Shown piece by piece: positions 21,625 through 33,044 of a stretch of 64,000 nt of DNA. Both the position numbers and the translations under genes were made by a program. The notes beneath the pieces are model-generated. The model was not told the origin of the DNA, did no database searches, and was given only the letters and a program-made list of their open reading frames with translations. Source of the stretch: Rutidosis leptorrhynchoides (Eukaryota > Streptophyta > Magnoliopsida > Asterales > Asteraceae); NCBI RefSeq assembly GCF_046630445.1, contig NC_092338.1, forward strand, positions 204,459,501 to 204,523,500, given 5' to 3'. The first letter of the stretch is position 1. Every line of letters starts with the position of its first letter.

Positions 21625-23678
21625 GAGCGTTGCTTGTCCTCAAGCAATATCCTCTTGAAATACTAGAATCACTTCTTTATTCTTCACACTTTGTACATCA
21701 GTGATTTCTATACGGTGGTATAAACAATGGTAGTAACGATATGGTTTACAGTCCCACATGACTATAAAAATTTAGATCCATTAAGGAAATTGGATCTTTA
21801 TGAAAACATTTGATCTTTTGAAAATTAAATCTAGTTTTTACCCTAGATAAGTTTTCCGGAATAACCCTTTACCGGTGTTTGCAAAATATTTTTGTGGGTT
21901 TGGTGGGTTTCAGATTTGAAAATTTTAGCTCAAAACTTATGGTTTTGTGTCACCCACTTGCTAACCTTGTATTTGGAAAGCAACACGTCCAGTTTACTTG
22001 TCCCGTATATTACCTTTCGGTAAACTACCGTCCGGTTGTAAAGGAAAGCGTTGAACAAGCAACTGTTAAGGCAATGTCCCCTGACATGCTTTTGATTATG
22101 GTCTATAACGTGTCGGATGCAATTATTATCCTTGGTAGGAGCAATAGTAAAGCTCACCCTTATGATTTTTCGGTCTAGCACAAGGTCCTGTCTTTGACCA
22201 CTATGCAACCACCGTTCTTACGGTTGACACCCGATTTAGTTCAGGTGACCTAATGAATTCCAGGTGAATTCCTAGGATTTTACGTTCAATGGTAATGAAC
22301 GCATTGAAAATAGGGTTTCAGAAAACAAATCGGTTTTATTTTTGATCAAAATATTTTCTCGTTCAAGCTCGAGTTTAGATATCATTGAATTCCATGAGTT
22401 TGAATTCTCAATCTTTAAGGTCAATCTCTAGGATTGAGTAATATCAGTCTTAAAAGCTGATTTTTAATCTTTAAGGAGATTATCCTTTCTGGGGATCTGA
22501 TTCATTAGTCTTATCCAGCTAATTTGCATGGTGCCCCCCATTGTACGAGATAAATCCTTCTCATGGTTAGGATAAATCTGACCACTTGGCGACCCTGTTT
22601 AATGCTGAGGTCCGTGGATTTCCTGCTAATTTTAGTGATGACTTTTCTGGATTTTTCGTCAACCTACAGCTGGTCTGGACGACAACTTCATGACCTAAAT
22701 CAAGAAGCGCGTTTCTTTTTTGGAAGACTTTATTTCCTTTTAATGATGGAATTGATTCATCGTGTAGATCCATCTTTTCTTACAGTAGATCAGGTAAAAC
22801 AGTTAATTTAGTCCAAAGCAAAAGTATTTTCAGTTTATTTGTACAAAAATATGTGACATATGTTTTGAATAACTTGGAGAATTTTCCCACACTTGGCTTT
22901 TATTTTCCTTTTTATCGTCCTCTATTCCATTTTAAATGAATTTTAACATTTTGGTTTGTTTCTCAATTTATGTCCTTTCTAAGGTAACAATAATTTCGGT
23001 GTTAAAACCTAGTTTTATTGTTCATAAATATGTATAAACATGATTTTGAGTTCATTTAATTGAAAATTTTTAAAGTTTTTACTAGAATTGGGTAGTCAGT
23101 ATATAAGACTAGGGCTGTTCTTTATTATCAGAGAGCACTAGATTCTAATACAACTAATGCTTTACTAGTATTTTTAATGGTAACCAAGTGTATAAAGTAA
23201 AAAATTTTAAAATCCGAAAGAATTTAACCCCTTCCCACACTTAAGATCTTGCAATGCCCTCATTTGCAAGAAATCAGTAACAATTTAAATTATTGAGGTT
23301 GATTTGTGTGAAATTGATTAAATTTTACCAAAGTTTCCAAACATATTGGCGTTTGTTTGCTGAATGATAAATGGTGCACATCATTTGTTCATTCCGACTT
23401 GTTGTTATTTCACATATATTTTGCATCTTGTCGTCAAAATTAGTTGCTTTTGCTGAACTTAATGCCAGTCTTTGAAAATGCGTTGTTTTACCCTGTTGTG
23501 TACATAAGATAAACTGCAAACATATATACATATTTTTGAAGTTTGGTATATTACCCCACATTCAAAATTATTAAAATCTAAGAATAAAAGTTAGAAAATT
23601 ATAAAAACTATTACAATATTAACATAAGTATTAAACGTATCAATATTACAAATTATAAAATAAATAAAACTAAGTAGA
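21625..23678 (-). other. 3' UTR of element B
   Basis: Non-coding on the sense strand apart from a short conserved frame (22208-21930, 92 aa ending WVTQNHKF). The opposite strand also has a conserved frame (21879-22178). Further polypurine-like motifs occur at 22882-22894 and 23231-23242. No promoter or RNA gene is seen. Confidence 0.65.
21879..22178 (+). other. Conserved antisense open frame, element B
   Basis: 99 aa opposite to the element, sharing LCHPLANLVFGKQHVQFTC and VYYLSVNYRPVVKESVEQA with frames at 7967-7638 (C) and 10253-10663 (A). In B a TAG at the VLDRK-opposite position truncates it relative to the others. No family is recognised. The sense strand is open here too, so conservation may simply reflect shared ancestry of the elements. 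Confidence 0.3.
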
Positions 23679-25008
23679 CTAGGGATGATACTGGTACCAA
23701 TAGGGGTTCCAAGCATAACCATAGGTGCTATAGAATGCTTCGGCAGGGTTATACGTAGGATACGGTGGTTGCATCTCTATAGACCAGGGAGGGAATATGG
23801 GTTTTGGTGTAGGAATATAGTTTCTACCTATATGTTGGCAATGAGCTATGATTTGGTTTTGATGAAATTGTCAATCTTCAAATGCTCTCTGTCTAGCATT
23901 TTCGTACTCCTGTGAAGCTATAAACCTTTGCATTTCTTGCCTTTCATTTCCCCCTCCTACATTACCATGCTGTTGGTTTCTCTCAACCTGTGGATGTCTA
24001 CCATGGTATTGGACTGCGGCGTTATTTCGCCTCTTCAAAACTTTCGCACCATGGTATACATTTAAACCTATAGTATCGCGGGGTTCTGGTTCTTCGACTA
24101 ATAATCCCCCCCGACTTATATCCACACCGAGATATTCAGCAATCAAAGTAATAAAAATACCACCTCCTATTATGCTATGCGGTCTCATCCCCATAACCAT
24201 AGCTGATAAATAATAACCCACACAATACGGTATACTTACAGCGCTTTGTGGGTCTCGAATACACATATGGTAAAACAAATCCTGTTCATTTACCTTTTCC
24301 TTGTTCTTACCTCTTTGTGTAATCGAATAAGCTAAAAACCTATGAATCACTCTTAATTCAGCTCTATCTATATCCAAATAAGAATCGGTGATGGCTTGTC
24401 ATTTGACTCCATACACCGTGTGTATCAAAATTTTCATCTATCTTTCTACCATTTAGTATCAACCCTCTACAATCGGCAGATGCTAACTCCTCATACGTAT
24501 ATATACGTAAAGCCTGAGCCATGTCTAGTAAAGACATGTGGCGCATCGAACCTCCTAACAAAAATCTAATAAAAGATCGATCGGTTAAACTAGCTACCCG
24601 ATCATTTAATTCTATACTACATAACAATTCTTCACACCATACTTTATATACAGGTCTACGCATGGTGAATAAACGTACCCAGTCATTAAAAGTAGAATTA
24701 CCATACCTCTGTACAAGTAATTCCCTAATTGGCCCGGCCAATTCTACAGCTTCTAATGGTCCCCATTCTATGACCCTCGGTACCTCAACAACCTTAGAAT
24801 GAAGAGTATGCAAACCCCTTTGGTATTTTGGATAATCTATCCAAAGTCTGTCAAATCTTAGGTTTGGGTGCAAATCTTCCAAGTGCATATCAGAAAAGGT
24901 CATGACTGGATGAGGTATATCTTTCTTGTAGTAGTTATCCACCTCCTGTTGTTCCGCATTCTCAGCAGGAGCATTGCGAGCTTGGGATGAAGATTCACCC
25001 CTTTCAGT
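23679..25008 (-). pseudogene. ATHILA ORF1-type (env-position) ORF, element B
   Basis: Reads from a splice-acceptor-like site (TTTTGTAG, exon from 25008) with no upstream ATG, through about 192 aa to 24364. A small deletion then shifts frame near 24370. The next 168 aa run to a TGA at 23873-23871, and a proline-rich tail (PIFPPWSIE...) continues to a TAG at 23681-23679. Motifs: WIDYPKYQRGLHTLH, FIRFLLGGSMRHMSLLDMA, HRFLAYSITQRGK, GGGIFITLIAEYLGVD. The middle matches the ATHILA ORF-1 family; no transmembrane segment or signal peptide is evident, so a true Env is not supported. The single reading path is broken twice, so no complete protein is made. Confidence 0.75.
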
Positions 25009-26909
25009 CTACAAAACACATCAAACACAATTTTTGTGCATCCAAATATGCATTAGTGTCAGCAAAATCATCAATCAAAATAATTACAATGACATGATCA
25101 ATTTATATCAAACTTAAGCTCATTTTCATATTTTTATCAAACCTACACTTTTTCAAATAAGCATATACGAAAATGTTCGCCAAGTTCATAAGCATTCAAC
25201 TCAAATAACATGTCAAAATAATCATTACTAGCAATTAAACAAGTTTCAAATGGCATTATCTCTCAAAAATCAAGTTCATGAATTTTAGACTTGAAAAAAG
25301 TCCACTTTAATTCTCAAAATCATGTTTAGGCTCAAAGTTTGGATCATTTAACTACCTAAACATGTTACACTACTTAATTTAGCAATAATTCATGACAAAA
25401 ATCGGCCATAACCTGTTTATATCAAAAAGCCCCAAATTTGCTCAAGAACACAAACCCTAGATTACTCAAAATTTGAAGTTTAAGGCTTCTAATCATGTTA
25501 AACAGCATCAATCTAGGTTATACAAGCATAATACATAAACAATTTAAGCCTAATTACACTAAAAAGCATCAAAATCAAATTGGGGAAAAAAAATTGCTCA
25601 AGAACACTAATTTCGGATTAAATGGTGTTTAGGTGTAGAAATTTACTATTTTTCTTGAGTAATTCCTTGATAGCATCCTTCTCAACATGATTTTAGTAAA
25701 AGATTTGATGATTAACGGTTAAAAATTGTGATTTTGGGGGTGTTTTTGCGTGTTTTTTCGTGTTTATGTTCGCAGTATTTGTGAGTTTTGTGGGTTGGGA
25801 CTGATCTGTTCAGCTTTTTTATTTTATTTTTGTAAATTGGTCCCTCCGCGAGTCGCGGAGATTTCCCCTTCAAACTCCGCGAGTCGCGGAGTTTGTTTTT
25901 TTTTTCTTTTTGTTTTTTTATATATATCTTATATTAATTGAAACAATTAAGTAATTAATTTTAAAATTTTGTTTCCATTGTTATTTAGGACGAGGTCGTT
26001 TCGGATCGATGTCCTAGTCCGTCCTTTGACAAAATTTTAAAATTTGTCTTTTTGTAGCGATTGTTTTAAAAGCTAAGATTTTTGGGTTTTTTTTTTTATG
26101 TTTTTGGCATACTTTAATTTAATAAGATTAAAAATAATGATAATAAAAGTTCTCGTCCCTCCCTCGGGTAAAGCAATTTCGGTTCAAAGACCTAGTCTTC
26201 AACTTACGACGAATTTTAAAAATCATATTTTTAACTTAAAGAGATAAAGTAAATTTTTGTTTTTAAATTCACACAACTTAAATATAAAATTCAAAATTAA
26301 TATTAAAAATTCACACCAAACTTAAAATTTGAAACGCATAAAATTAAAAATTCATATTTTAAAAATTAAAAATTCACATCAAACTTAATTTAAAAATTCA
26401 TATTATAAATTCACACCAAACTTATATTAATTTTCCAAATATTTACAATTTTAAAAATATTGTTTTTACAAAGTTTACAATATTAATTTAAGATTTAAGT
26501 ATTAATTTTAAAAACATGGTAAAAATAAAATTAAAAATCTTTTTGGCTTTTTATCCCACTTTTATCAATCAAATATTATCAAAAATATGCGCCCCTCTTT
26601 TCGGTAAAGTAACTTCGGTTCCAAGACCTAATTTAACTCATGACGAATTTTTGAAATATTTTGGGTTGATTGATTAAAGATATTTATACCTTAAGAATAA
26701 ACGTTAAATTTCGCAGTGATGTAATAAATTTTTGAATGATATCAATAATTTCGGTCGCCAAACCTAATTTTATTCAATACCAATTTAATACTTTTTAGCG
26801 AACAAATTAGCGTTTATTATCAAAAGGTTAAAAATAAAAATAAAGACTGTACAGACTTAACTGTGAAATAGATTTCTTAGTTATATGATCTATCCCATTC
26901 ATAAGATAG
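25009..26909 (-). other. Non-coding spacer of element B, possible intron
   Basis: AT-rich, without a usable ORF. It lies between the zinc-knuckle ORF and the ATHILA ORF1-type exon, ends in an acceptor-like TTTTGTAG, and contains the palindrome pair at 25844-25891. Long CAAACTTA/AAATTCA-rich repeats occur at 26250-26420. Confidence 0.5.
25844..25891. promoter_or_regulatory. Palindrome pair before the env-position ORF, B
   Basis: Two perfect copies of CTCCGCGAGTCGCGGAG at 25844-25860 and 25875-25891, centres 31 bp apart, separated by ATTTCCCCTTCAAA. This is the same motif and spacing as in the U3 of element B, but no TATA box is visible nearby. Confidence 0.7.
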
Positions 26910-27293
26910 TCAGTTTAATTGGTTTTCCATAGCTACATAGGCGTAACCTCGAGCATTCAGTGTTTTTTCTTCTAAACATACGAACGGTCCGTCTCTGCAT
27001 AAAGTAACAAATTCGGTATTTGAATAGGTTTGATTATTTGAACATTTACCTCCATGTGACCATTTTCCGCATTTGTGACATCTTTCTAGGTGTCGTGCTC
27101 TTCTTTTGGCTACGGATTTTGATTTTCCTTTACCAAATTGTAACTTATTATCTTCGCATCTGGATTCTTTTCTAACTCCGTCCATTCTTTCTCTGATTAC
27201 TGATACTATTTCACTCGAAAGTGTGTCATTATTACGTTTAGTGATCAAAGCGTGTAGCATTAGACCATGGTTTAGTTCACAGGCAGTCTTCAT
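26910..27293 (-). CDS. Zinc-knuckle ORF downstream of pol, element B
   Basis: 127 aa with MKTACELNHGLMLHALITKR at the start, a basic stretch KGKSKSVAKRRARH and the knuckle CHKCGKWSHGGKC (CX2CX4HX3C). It is collinear with 12639-13060 in element A; both stay open and conserve the cysteines and histidine. Immediately upstream is ATTTTTATTTTTTTTAG, a strong splice-acceptor-like tract, so it may be an exon of a spliced message rather than a free ORF. A nucleic-acid-binding accessory protein is plausible; nothing more specific can be said. Confidence 0.6.
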   Translation of the reverse strand: MKTACELNHGLMLHALITKRNNDTLSSEIVSVIRERMDGVRKESRCEDNKLQFGKGKSKSVAKRRARHLERCHKCGKWSHGGKCSNNQTYSNTEFVTLCRDGPFVCLEEKTLNARGYAYVAMENQLN

Positions 27294-27457
27294 TTCCTAA
27301 AAAAAATAAAAATTCAGAATGGGGGGAGAAGACTAGTTCTTTAGGGTCTGCTAGGGAAAGACCATTCGAGTTACATTTTCGAGAACTACACGAAAACAGA
27401 CAATCTAACTCTAACAGAAATACATATTATCCTTTAAAGACTTGATTCTCCCCATAA

Positions 27458-29552
27458 TTAGTTAGCTGTGGTGTCGAAATTGTGATTAACTTCGTTGTCG
27501 ACTTCCATCGGATTATGTATGTAGTGTTTAACTCTGTGACCATTAACTTTAAATTCAATCAAATTTGAATTTATTAATTCTATCGTTCCGTATGGGAAAA
27601 CTCTTTTGACTATGAATGGTCCAGACCATCTTGATTTCAATTTTCCAGGAAATAGCTTGAATCGTGAATTGAAAAGAAGAACTCTGTCTCCTTCTTTAAA
27701 TTCTTTTGAACTTCTGATTCTTTTATCATGCCATTTCTTCGTTCAAAGCCCAAAATGCTTTGTGTCTTAATTCTTCTAATTCATTTAGTTGATTTAATCG
27801 TAGACGTCCGGCTTCATGTAAATCAAGATTACATGTCTTCAAAGCCCAAAATGCTTTGTGTTCAATTTCTACTTGAAGATGACATGCTTTTCCATAAACA
27901 AGTCTAAAAGGTGTGGTTCCAATTGGAGTTTTGTAGGCTGTTCTAAAAGCCCAGAGTGCATCCTCCAATTTAATGGACCAATCCTTTGGATTTGATCCTA
28001 CGGTTTTCTCTAGAATACGTTTTAAAGCTCGGTTGGTATTTTCAACTTGTCCACTTGTTTGTGGATGATATGCGGTGGAGATTTTATGAGTTACTCCATA
28101 TCTTTTAAGAACTTTCTCAAGTTGATTATTACAAAAATGAGTACCCCGATCACTTATTAAAGCTTTCGGTGTTCCAAACCTTGCAAAAAGACGTTTTAAA
28201 AAATTGACTACAACTCGTGCATCGTTAGTTGGGAGAGTTTGTGCTTCCGTCCATTTAGATACATAATCAATGGCTACGAGTATATATAGATTATTATGAG
28301 ATTTTGGAAATGGACCCATAAAGTCAATACCCCAAATGTCAAATACTTCACATACTTGGATGACATTTTGTGGCATTTCATCACGTTGACTTATTTTTCC
28401 GGCCCTTTGACAAGCATCACAGGATTTGCAAAGAAGGTGTGCGTCTTTGTAAATTGTAGGCCAATAGAATCCAGCATCATAAACTTTTCTTGCTGTTAGT
28501 TGAGGCCCATAATGCCCTCCTGTTGGTCCTGTGTGACAATGGTTTAAAATTTTACTAGATTCATCTCCAAATACACATCGGCGTATTATTCTATCGGGAT
28601 AACTTTTAAACAGATGTGGATCTTCCCAAAAATAGTGTTTTATATCACTGAAAAATTTCTTTCGTCTTTGGTACGATAATCCTTTTTCAAGGAATTCACA
28701 AACTAAGTAGTTTGCATAGTCTGTAAACCATGGAATTTCATTATAATCTATCTTCAATAGATATTCATCAGGAAAGTTGTCTTGTATGGCCGATTCATTT
28801 AGAACTTCTAACTCAGGATTTTCAAGACGAGAAAGATGATCAGCGGCGAGATTTTCTGCTCCTCTTTTATCTCGAATTTCAATATCAAACTCTTGTAAGA
28901 GTAAGATCCAACGGATTAATCTTGGTTTAGCATCTTGTTTTGAAAATAGGTATCTGAGAGCAGAATGGTCGGTATAGACCACCGTTTTTGCTAGAACGAG
29001 ATATGATCGAAATTTGTCAAAAGCAAAGACAATAGCAAGGAGTTCTTTTTCAGTAGTTGTATAGTTCGTTTGTGCTCCTTGTAACGTCTTACTAGCATAA
29101 TATATAGGTTGAAATCGTTTTTCAATCCTTTGTCCTAAAACGGCTCCCATTGCAAAATCACTTGCATCGCACATTAGTTCAAATGGTAGATTCCAATTTG
29201 GTGTTATCATGATCGGTGCATTAGTGAGTTTTTCTTTAAGAATATTAAAAGATTTGATACACTCATCTGAAAAGATGAATGAAGTATCCTTTTCTAGGAG
29301 TTTATTCATAGGAGTGGCAATTTTAGAAAAATCTTTTATGAAACCTCGGTAAAAACCGGCATGCCCTAGAAAACTCCTAACTCCTCTAACATTGGTGGGA
29401 TGTGGAAGTTTAGCAATTACATCTACTTTAGCTCTATCCCCTTCAATTCCTTCGTTTGAAATTTTATATCCAAGAACGATGCCTTCTTTAACCATGAAAT
29501 GGCATTTCTCCCAATTAAGTACTAGATTTGATTGTTCGCATCTAATAAGCAT
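27458..29552 (-). pseudogene. Element B pol: RNase H and integrase
   Basis: A 608-aa open frame (27726-29552) covers the end of RT ([17 protein letters not shown]), RNase H ([35 protein letters not shown]), and integrase. Integrase has [17 protein letters not shown] zinc ligands, [19 protein letters not shown] and [14 protein letters not shown]. Its end is corrupted: a 24-bp copy of upstream sequence replaces the normal segment at 27742-27765, shifting the frame. The natural C-terminus ([14 protein letters not shown] to DTTAN) is readable at 27458-27640. No chromodomain is present, as expected for Athila. A TGA separates it from RT at 29553. Confidence 0.9.
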
Positions 29553-30608
29553 TCATTCCAGATTAGTTAGACATGATTCAAATGTATCACCAAAGACTGA
29601 AAAGTCATCCATGAAAACTTCCATGCATTCTTCTATCATGTCATGAAAAATCGCCATCATACACCTTTGAAAGGTTACAGGGGCGTTGCAAAGTCCAAAT
29701 TGCATGCGTTTGTAAGCAAAAGTACCATAAGGGCACGTGAATGTGGTTTTCTCTTGATCTTCGGGTGCTATTGGAATTTGAAAATATCCGGAAAATCCAT
29801 CTAGAAAACAATAGTAACTATTTTCGGCTAATATTTCCAACATTTGATCAATGAAAGGTAAGGGAAAGTGATCTTTTCTGGTGGCGTCATTTAATTTTCT
29901 ATAATCAATACATACACGCCATCCTGTTACAGTCCTAGTAGGAATAAGCTCATTTTTCTCATTTGTAATGACAGTCATGCCACCCTTCTTAGGCACGCAT
30001 TGAACTGGGCTTACCCATGGACTATCAGAAATTGGATAAATTAAACCTGCATCTAGCAGTTTAATAATCTCTTTCTTAACTACATCTTGCATATTAGGAT
30101 TTAGTCTTCGTTGGCGTTGCACATACGTTTTATGACCTTCTTCCATAAGGATTTTATGTGTGCAATACGAAGGACTTATTCCTTTAATATCATGAATCTT
30201 CCATGCAATGGCTGGTTTATGGGCTTTCAACACAGAAATGAGTTGTGATTTCTCATTTTCAGTAAGAGAAGACGATATTATTACAGGTAATTCAGATTCA
30301 CCATGTAAATAAGCATATTCCAAATGGTTTGGAAGTGGCTTTAACTCTAATTTCGGAGGTTCTTCTATCGATGATTTGTATCGATATCTGTCTTCTTCTT
30401 TTAGCATTTGAATTTCTTCTGTTGTTGGTTCATATCCATTAGCTATAAGTGTAGCTAACATTTCAGCTTCATCAATTGGTTCATTACCTTCTCCTAAAGA
30501 ACATTCTCCTGTTCCTTGTAATTCTGGAAATTCTTCTAATAATTCTGCATGTGCATCTATAGTTTGAATATAATAACATGTATCATCTGCAGATTGCGGT
30601 TGTTGCAT
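29553..30608 (-). pseudogene. Element B pol: reverse transcriptase
   Basis: 351 aa. It begins with a protease-RT linker, then RT motifs KKEIIKLLDAGLIYPISDS, CVPKKGG, WRVCIDYRKLNDATRKDHFPL, FCFLDGFSGYFQI-type block (here YYCFLDGFSGYFQIPI), and the catalytic FMDDFSVFG. It terminates at a TGA where element A has an arginine codon in a CGA context, consistent with CpG deamination. It is part of the same ancestral polyprotein as its neighbours and would not be made intact. Confidence 0.9.
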
Positions 30609-30641
30609 TGCTCTATCAACTGAAAAGGTAACACTCTCGTC

Positions 30642-31223
30642 CTATATACTTAGGGTCAGTTTCTTACCGAACACGTCTATCATTGCTTTAGCCGTATTTA
30701 AGAATGGTCTTCCTAATATGAGAGGAACTTGAGAATCTTCTTCCATGTCCAAAACAACAAAATCTACTGGAAATACTAAAGTACCAACTTTAACTAGCAT
30801 GTTCTCCATTATCCCTCTAGGATATTTTATTGATCTATCGGCTAGTTGTATGCTTATTCTGGTTGGTTTCAATTTTCCAAGGTCTAGTTTAGCGTATAGT
30901 GAATACGGCATTAGATTTATACTAGCACCTAAGTCTGCCAATGCTTCTATTGAACTAAGACTACCCAAAAAACATGGAATTGTGAAACTTCCTGGATCAG
31001 ATAGTTTTTCTGGTATCTTATTCAACAGCACTGCTGAACAATTAGCATTCATAGTAACAGCCGAGAGTTCTTCCATTTTCTTTCTATTCGTGATCAGATC
31101 TTTCAAGAATTTAGCATATCTAGGCATTCCTGAAATCACATCAATGAAAGGAAGATTTACATTTATCTGTTTAAACATATCCAAGAATTTGGATTGCTCG
31201 GCTTCAAGTTTCTCTTTCTTCAT
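30642..31223 (-). pseudogene. Element B pol: aspartic protease
   Basis: 193 aa with the retropepsin active site ADLGASINLMPYSLYAKL and the later hydrophobic VPLILGRPFL motif. DLGA instead of DTGA/DSGA is usual for Athila proteases. It ends at a TAG where element A keeps a glutamate codon. Upstream, a TAA separates it from the Gag tail. Confidence 0.85.
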
Positions 31224-31313
31224 TTTACTCGGGTAAGGAAGTGGTGGTTGGTATGGTTTAACATAAGGTTTATCCTTAACTGTGTTATCTTCATTAACCT
31301 TTTCAACTACCGG

Positions 31314-33044
31314 TTATTTTTCCTTATCTTGATCAGGTTGTGGTTCTTGTGGAGTAGGAATAGCTTCATCAGAAGTTACAGGTATTTCAGGTGGTTTAAG
31401 TGTTGTACCACCTCTTGTGGTAATAGCTTTAGCTGTTTCATTCAGGGGGTTAGCATTTGTATCACTAGGTAGACTTCCTGGTTTTCTTTCACCTATTAAC
31501 CTTGCTAGGTTACTTACTTCTTGTTCCAGATTTTGAATAGAAGCTTGTTGATTTCTAAATGCTTGAGCATTTTGTTCATTAGTTTGTTTCTGAGATGTGA
31601 AAAACTGTGTTTGAGTTTCAACTAGCTTCGTCATCATGTCTTCTAAATTCGGCTTTTTATCATCGGTTTGTTGTGGTGGTTTGTTTTGAAAATTAGGTCC
31701 TTACTGATTGTAATTATTATTGGATACTTGTTGATTGCTAGGACCTTGTTAGTTGTTGTATGGAATATTTCGGTTATAATTCTGGTTTTGATTGTAAATA
31801 GGTCTTGGCGGTTGATAATTATTCTGATAATTATTTCCAGGCCTTTGGTTTATGTATGAAATATTCTCTCTTTGTTCCATTGTTAATTCAATACTGAGAC
31901 AATCTTTTGTCAAATGTGGTCCTCCACACTGCTCACAACTAATTCGTATTGAGTGAATATCTTTAGTCATCTTTTCCATTCGTCTTTCGACAGCATCTAT
32001 CTTTGCGGAAATGGAATCTAAGTCATGGCTAGAATCGGCTCTAGCTGCTTTAGATGATCTAACGATATCTTTTTCTTGGTGCCACTCGTGTGAGTGGGAA
32101 GCAGTGTTATCAATAATTTTGTAAGCATCAGTTTCGGTTTTCTTCATAATAGAACCACCAGCTGCTATATCTATGTCTTTCCTTGTAGTGATGTCGCATC
32201 CTTGGTAGAATATTTGTACTATTTGACCGGTGTCTAAACCATGTTGCGGACATCCTCTTAACAAATTTCCATATCTTGTCCATGCCTCATAGAGAGTTTC
32301 ATTAGGCTTCTGTGTAAACGTAACAATTTCTCCTTGAAGTCTTACGGCTTTAGATGCAGGAAAGAATTGTTTAAGAAATTTTTCAACTAAAACATCCCAT
32401 GTATCAATCGCCCCTTCAGGTAACGATTCCAACCAATCTTTGGCTTCTCCCTTTAAAGTCCAGGGAAATAACATGAGATATATCTGTTCATCCTCCACTT
32501 CTCTTATTTTAAATAGTGTGCAGATCCTATTAAAGGTACGTAGATGTTCATTTGGATCTTCCTTCGGCGCACCACTAAATTGGCATTGATTAGTCACCAT
32601 GTGTAGGATTTGTCCTTTGATTTCATAATCTGGCGCATTAATGTCTGGATGAGTAATTGCGTGACCTTGGCCAGTGCGTTTAGCTCTCATTCGGTCTTCC
32701 ATACTTAAAGGTTCCAGATTCTCCATAATTGAATTTGTTGAATCGGAATCACCAGAGGATTCTGATTTAATGGTTCGTTCCTCAACAATCTCTGTTTGAA
32801 TGATTGGTGGTTCCGGAGGAAAATTTAATGGTTCAGGATCTACGAATCGTTCCTGAATATTCTCCGGATTCTCAATTGTGAAGTCGGGTTCAAAAAATAG
32901 ATTATCGAAAATTTGAACTGAAGTACTTGGTCGACTGGATGACGATTCTAAAGAAAAATCAACGGCGGTTATATTTGCTAAATGTCTTGATCTAGTTACA
33001 GGTGGTGAACGTACAAAAGGTGGTGAACGTCTTGCTCGGTGCAT
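31314..33044 (-). pseudogene. Element B gag
   Basis: ATG at 33044 (MHRARRSPPF). The main frame is 431 aa, with the Athila Gag core EDPNEHLRTFNRICTLFKI, LFPWTLKGEAKDWLESLP and KFLKQFFPASKAVRLQGEI. It then has one zinc-finger-like CEQCGGPHLTKDC and an Asn/Gln-rich tail. In-frame TAA codons at 31746-31748 and 31701-31703 interrupt the tail where element A retains glutamine codons; it continues as 31314-31637. Gag would form the virus-like particle. It probably yields a C-terminally truncated protein if expressed. Confidence 0.88.

Noticed and set aside
23679-25008. True Env glycoprotein
   Set aside because: No signal peptide or transmembrane segment is visible; the match is to the ATHILA ORF1-type family.
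30745-31236. Plus-strand frames opposite element B pol
   Set aside because: Antisense shadows of protease; same for 18523-18783, 28296-28499 and 38069-38455.
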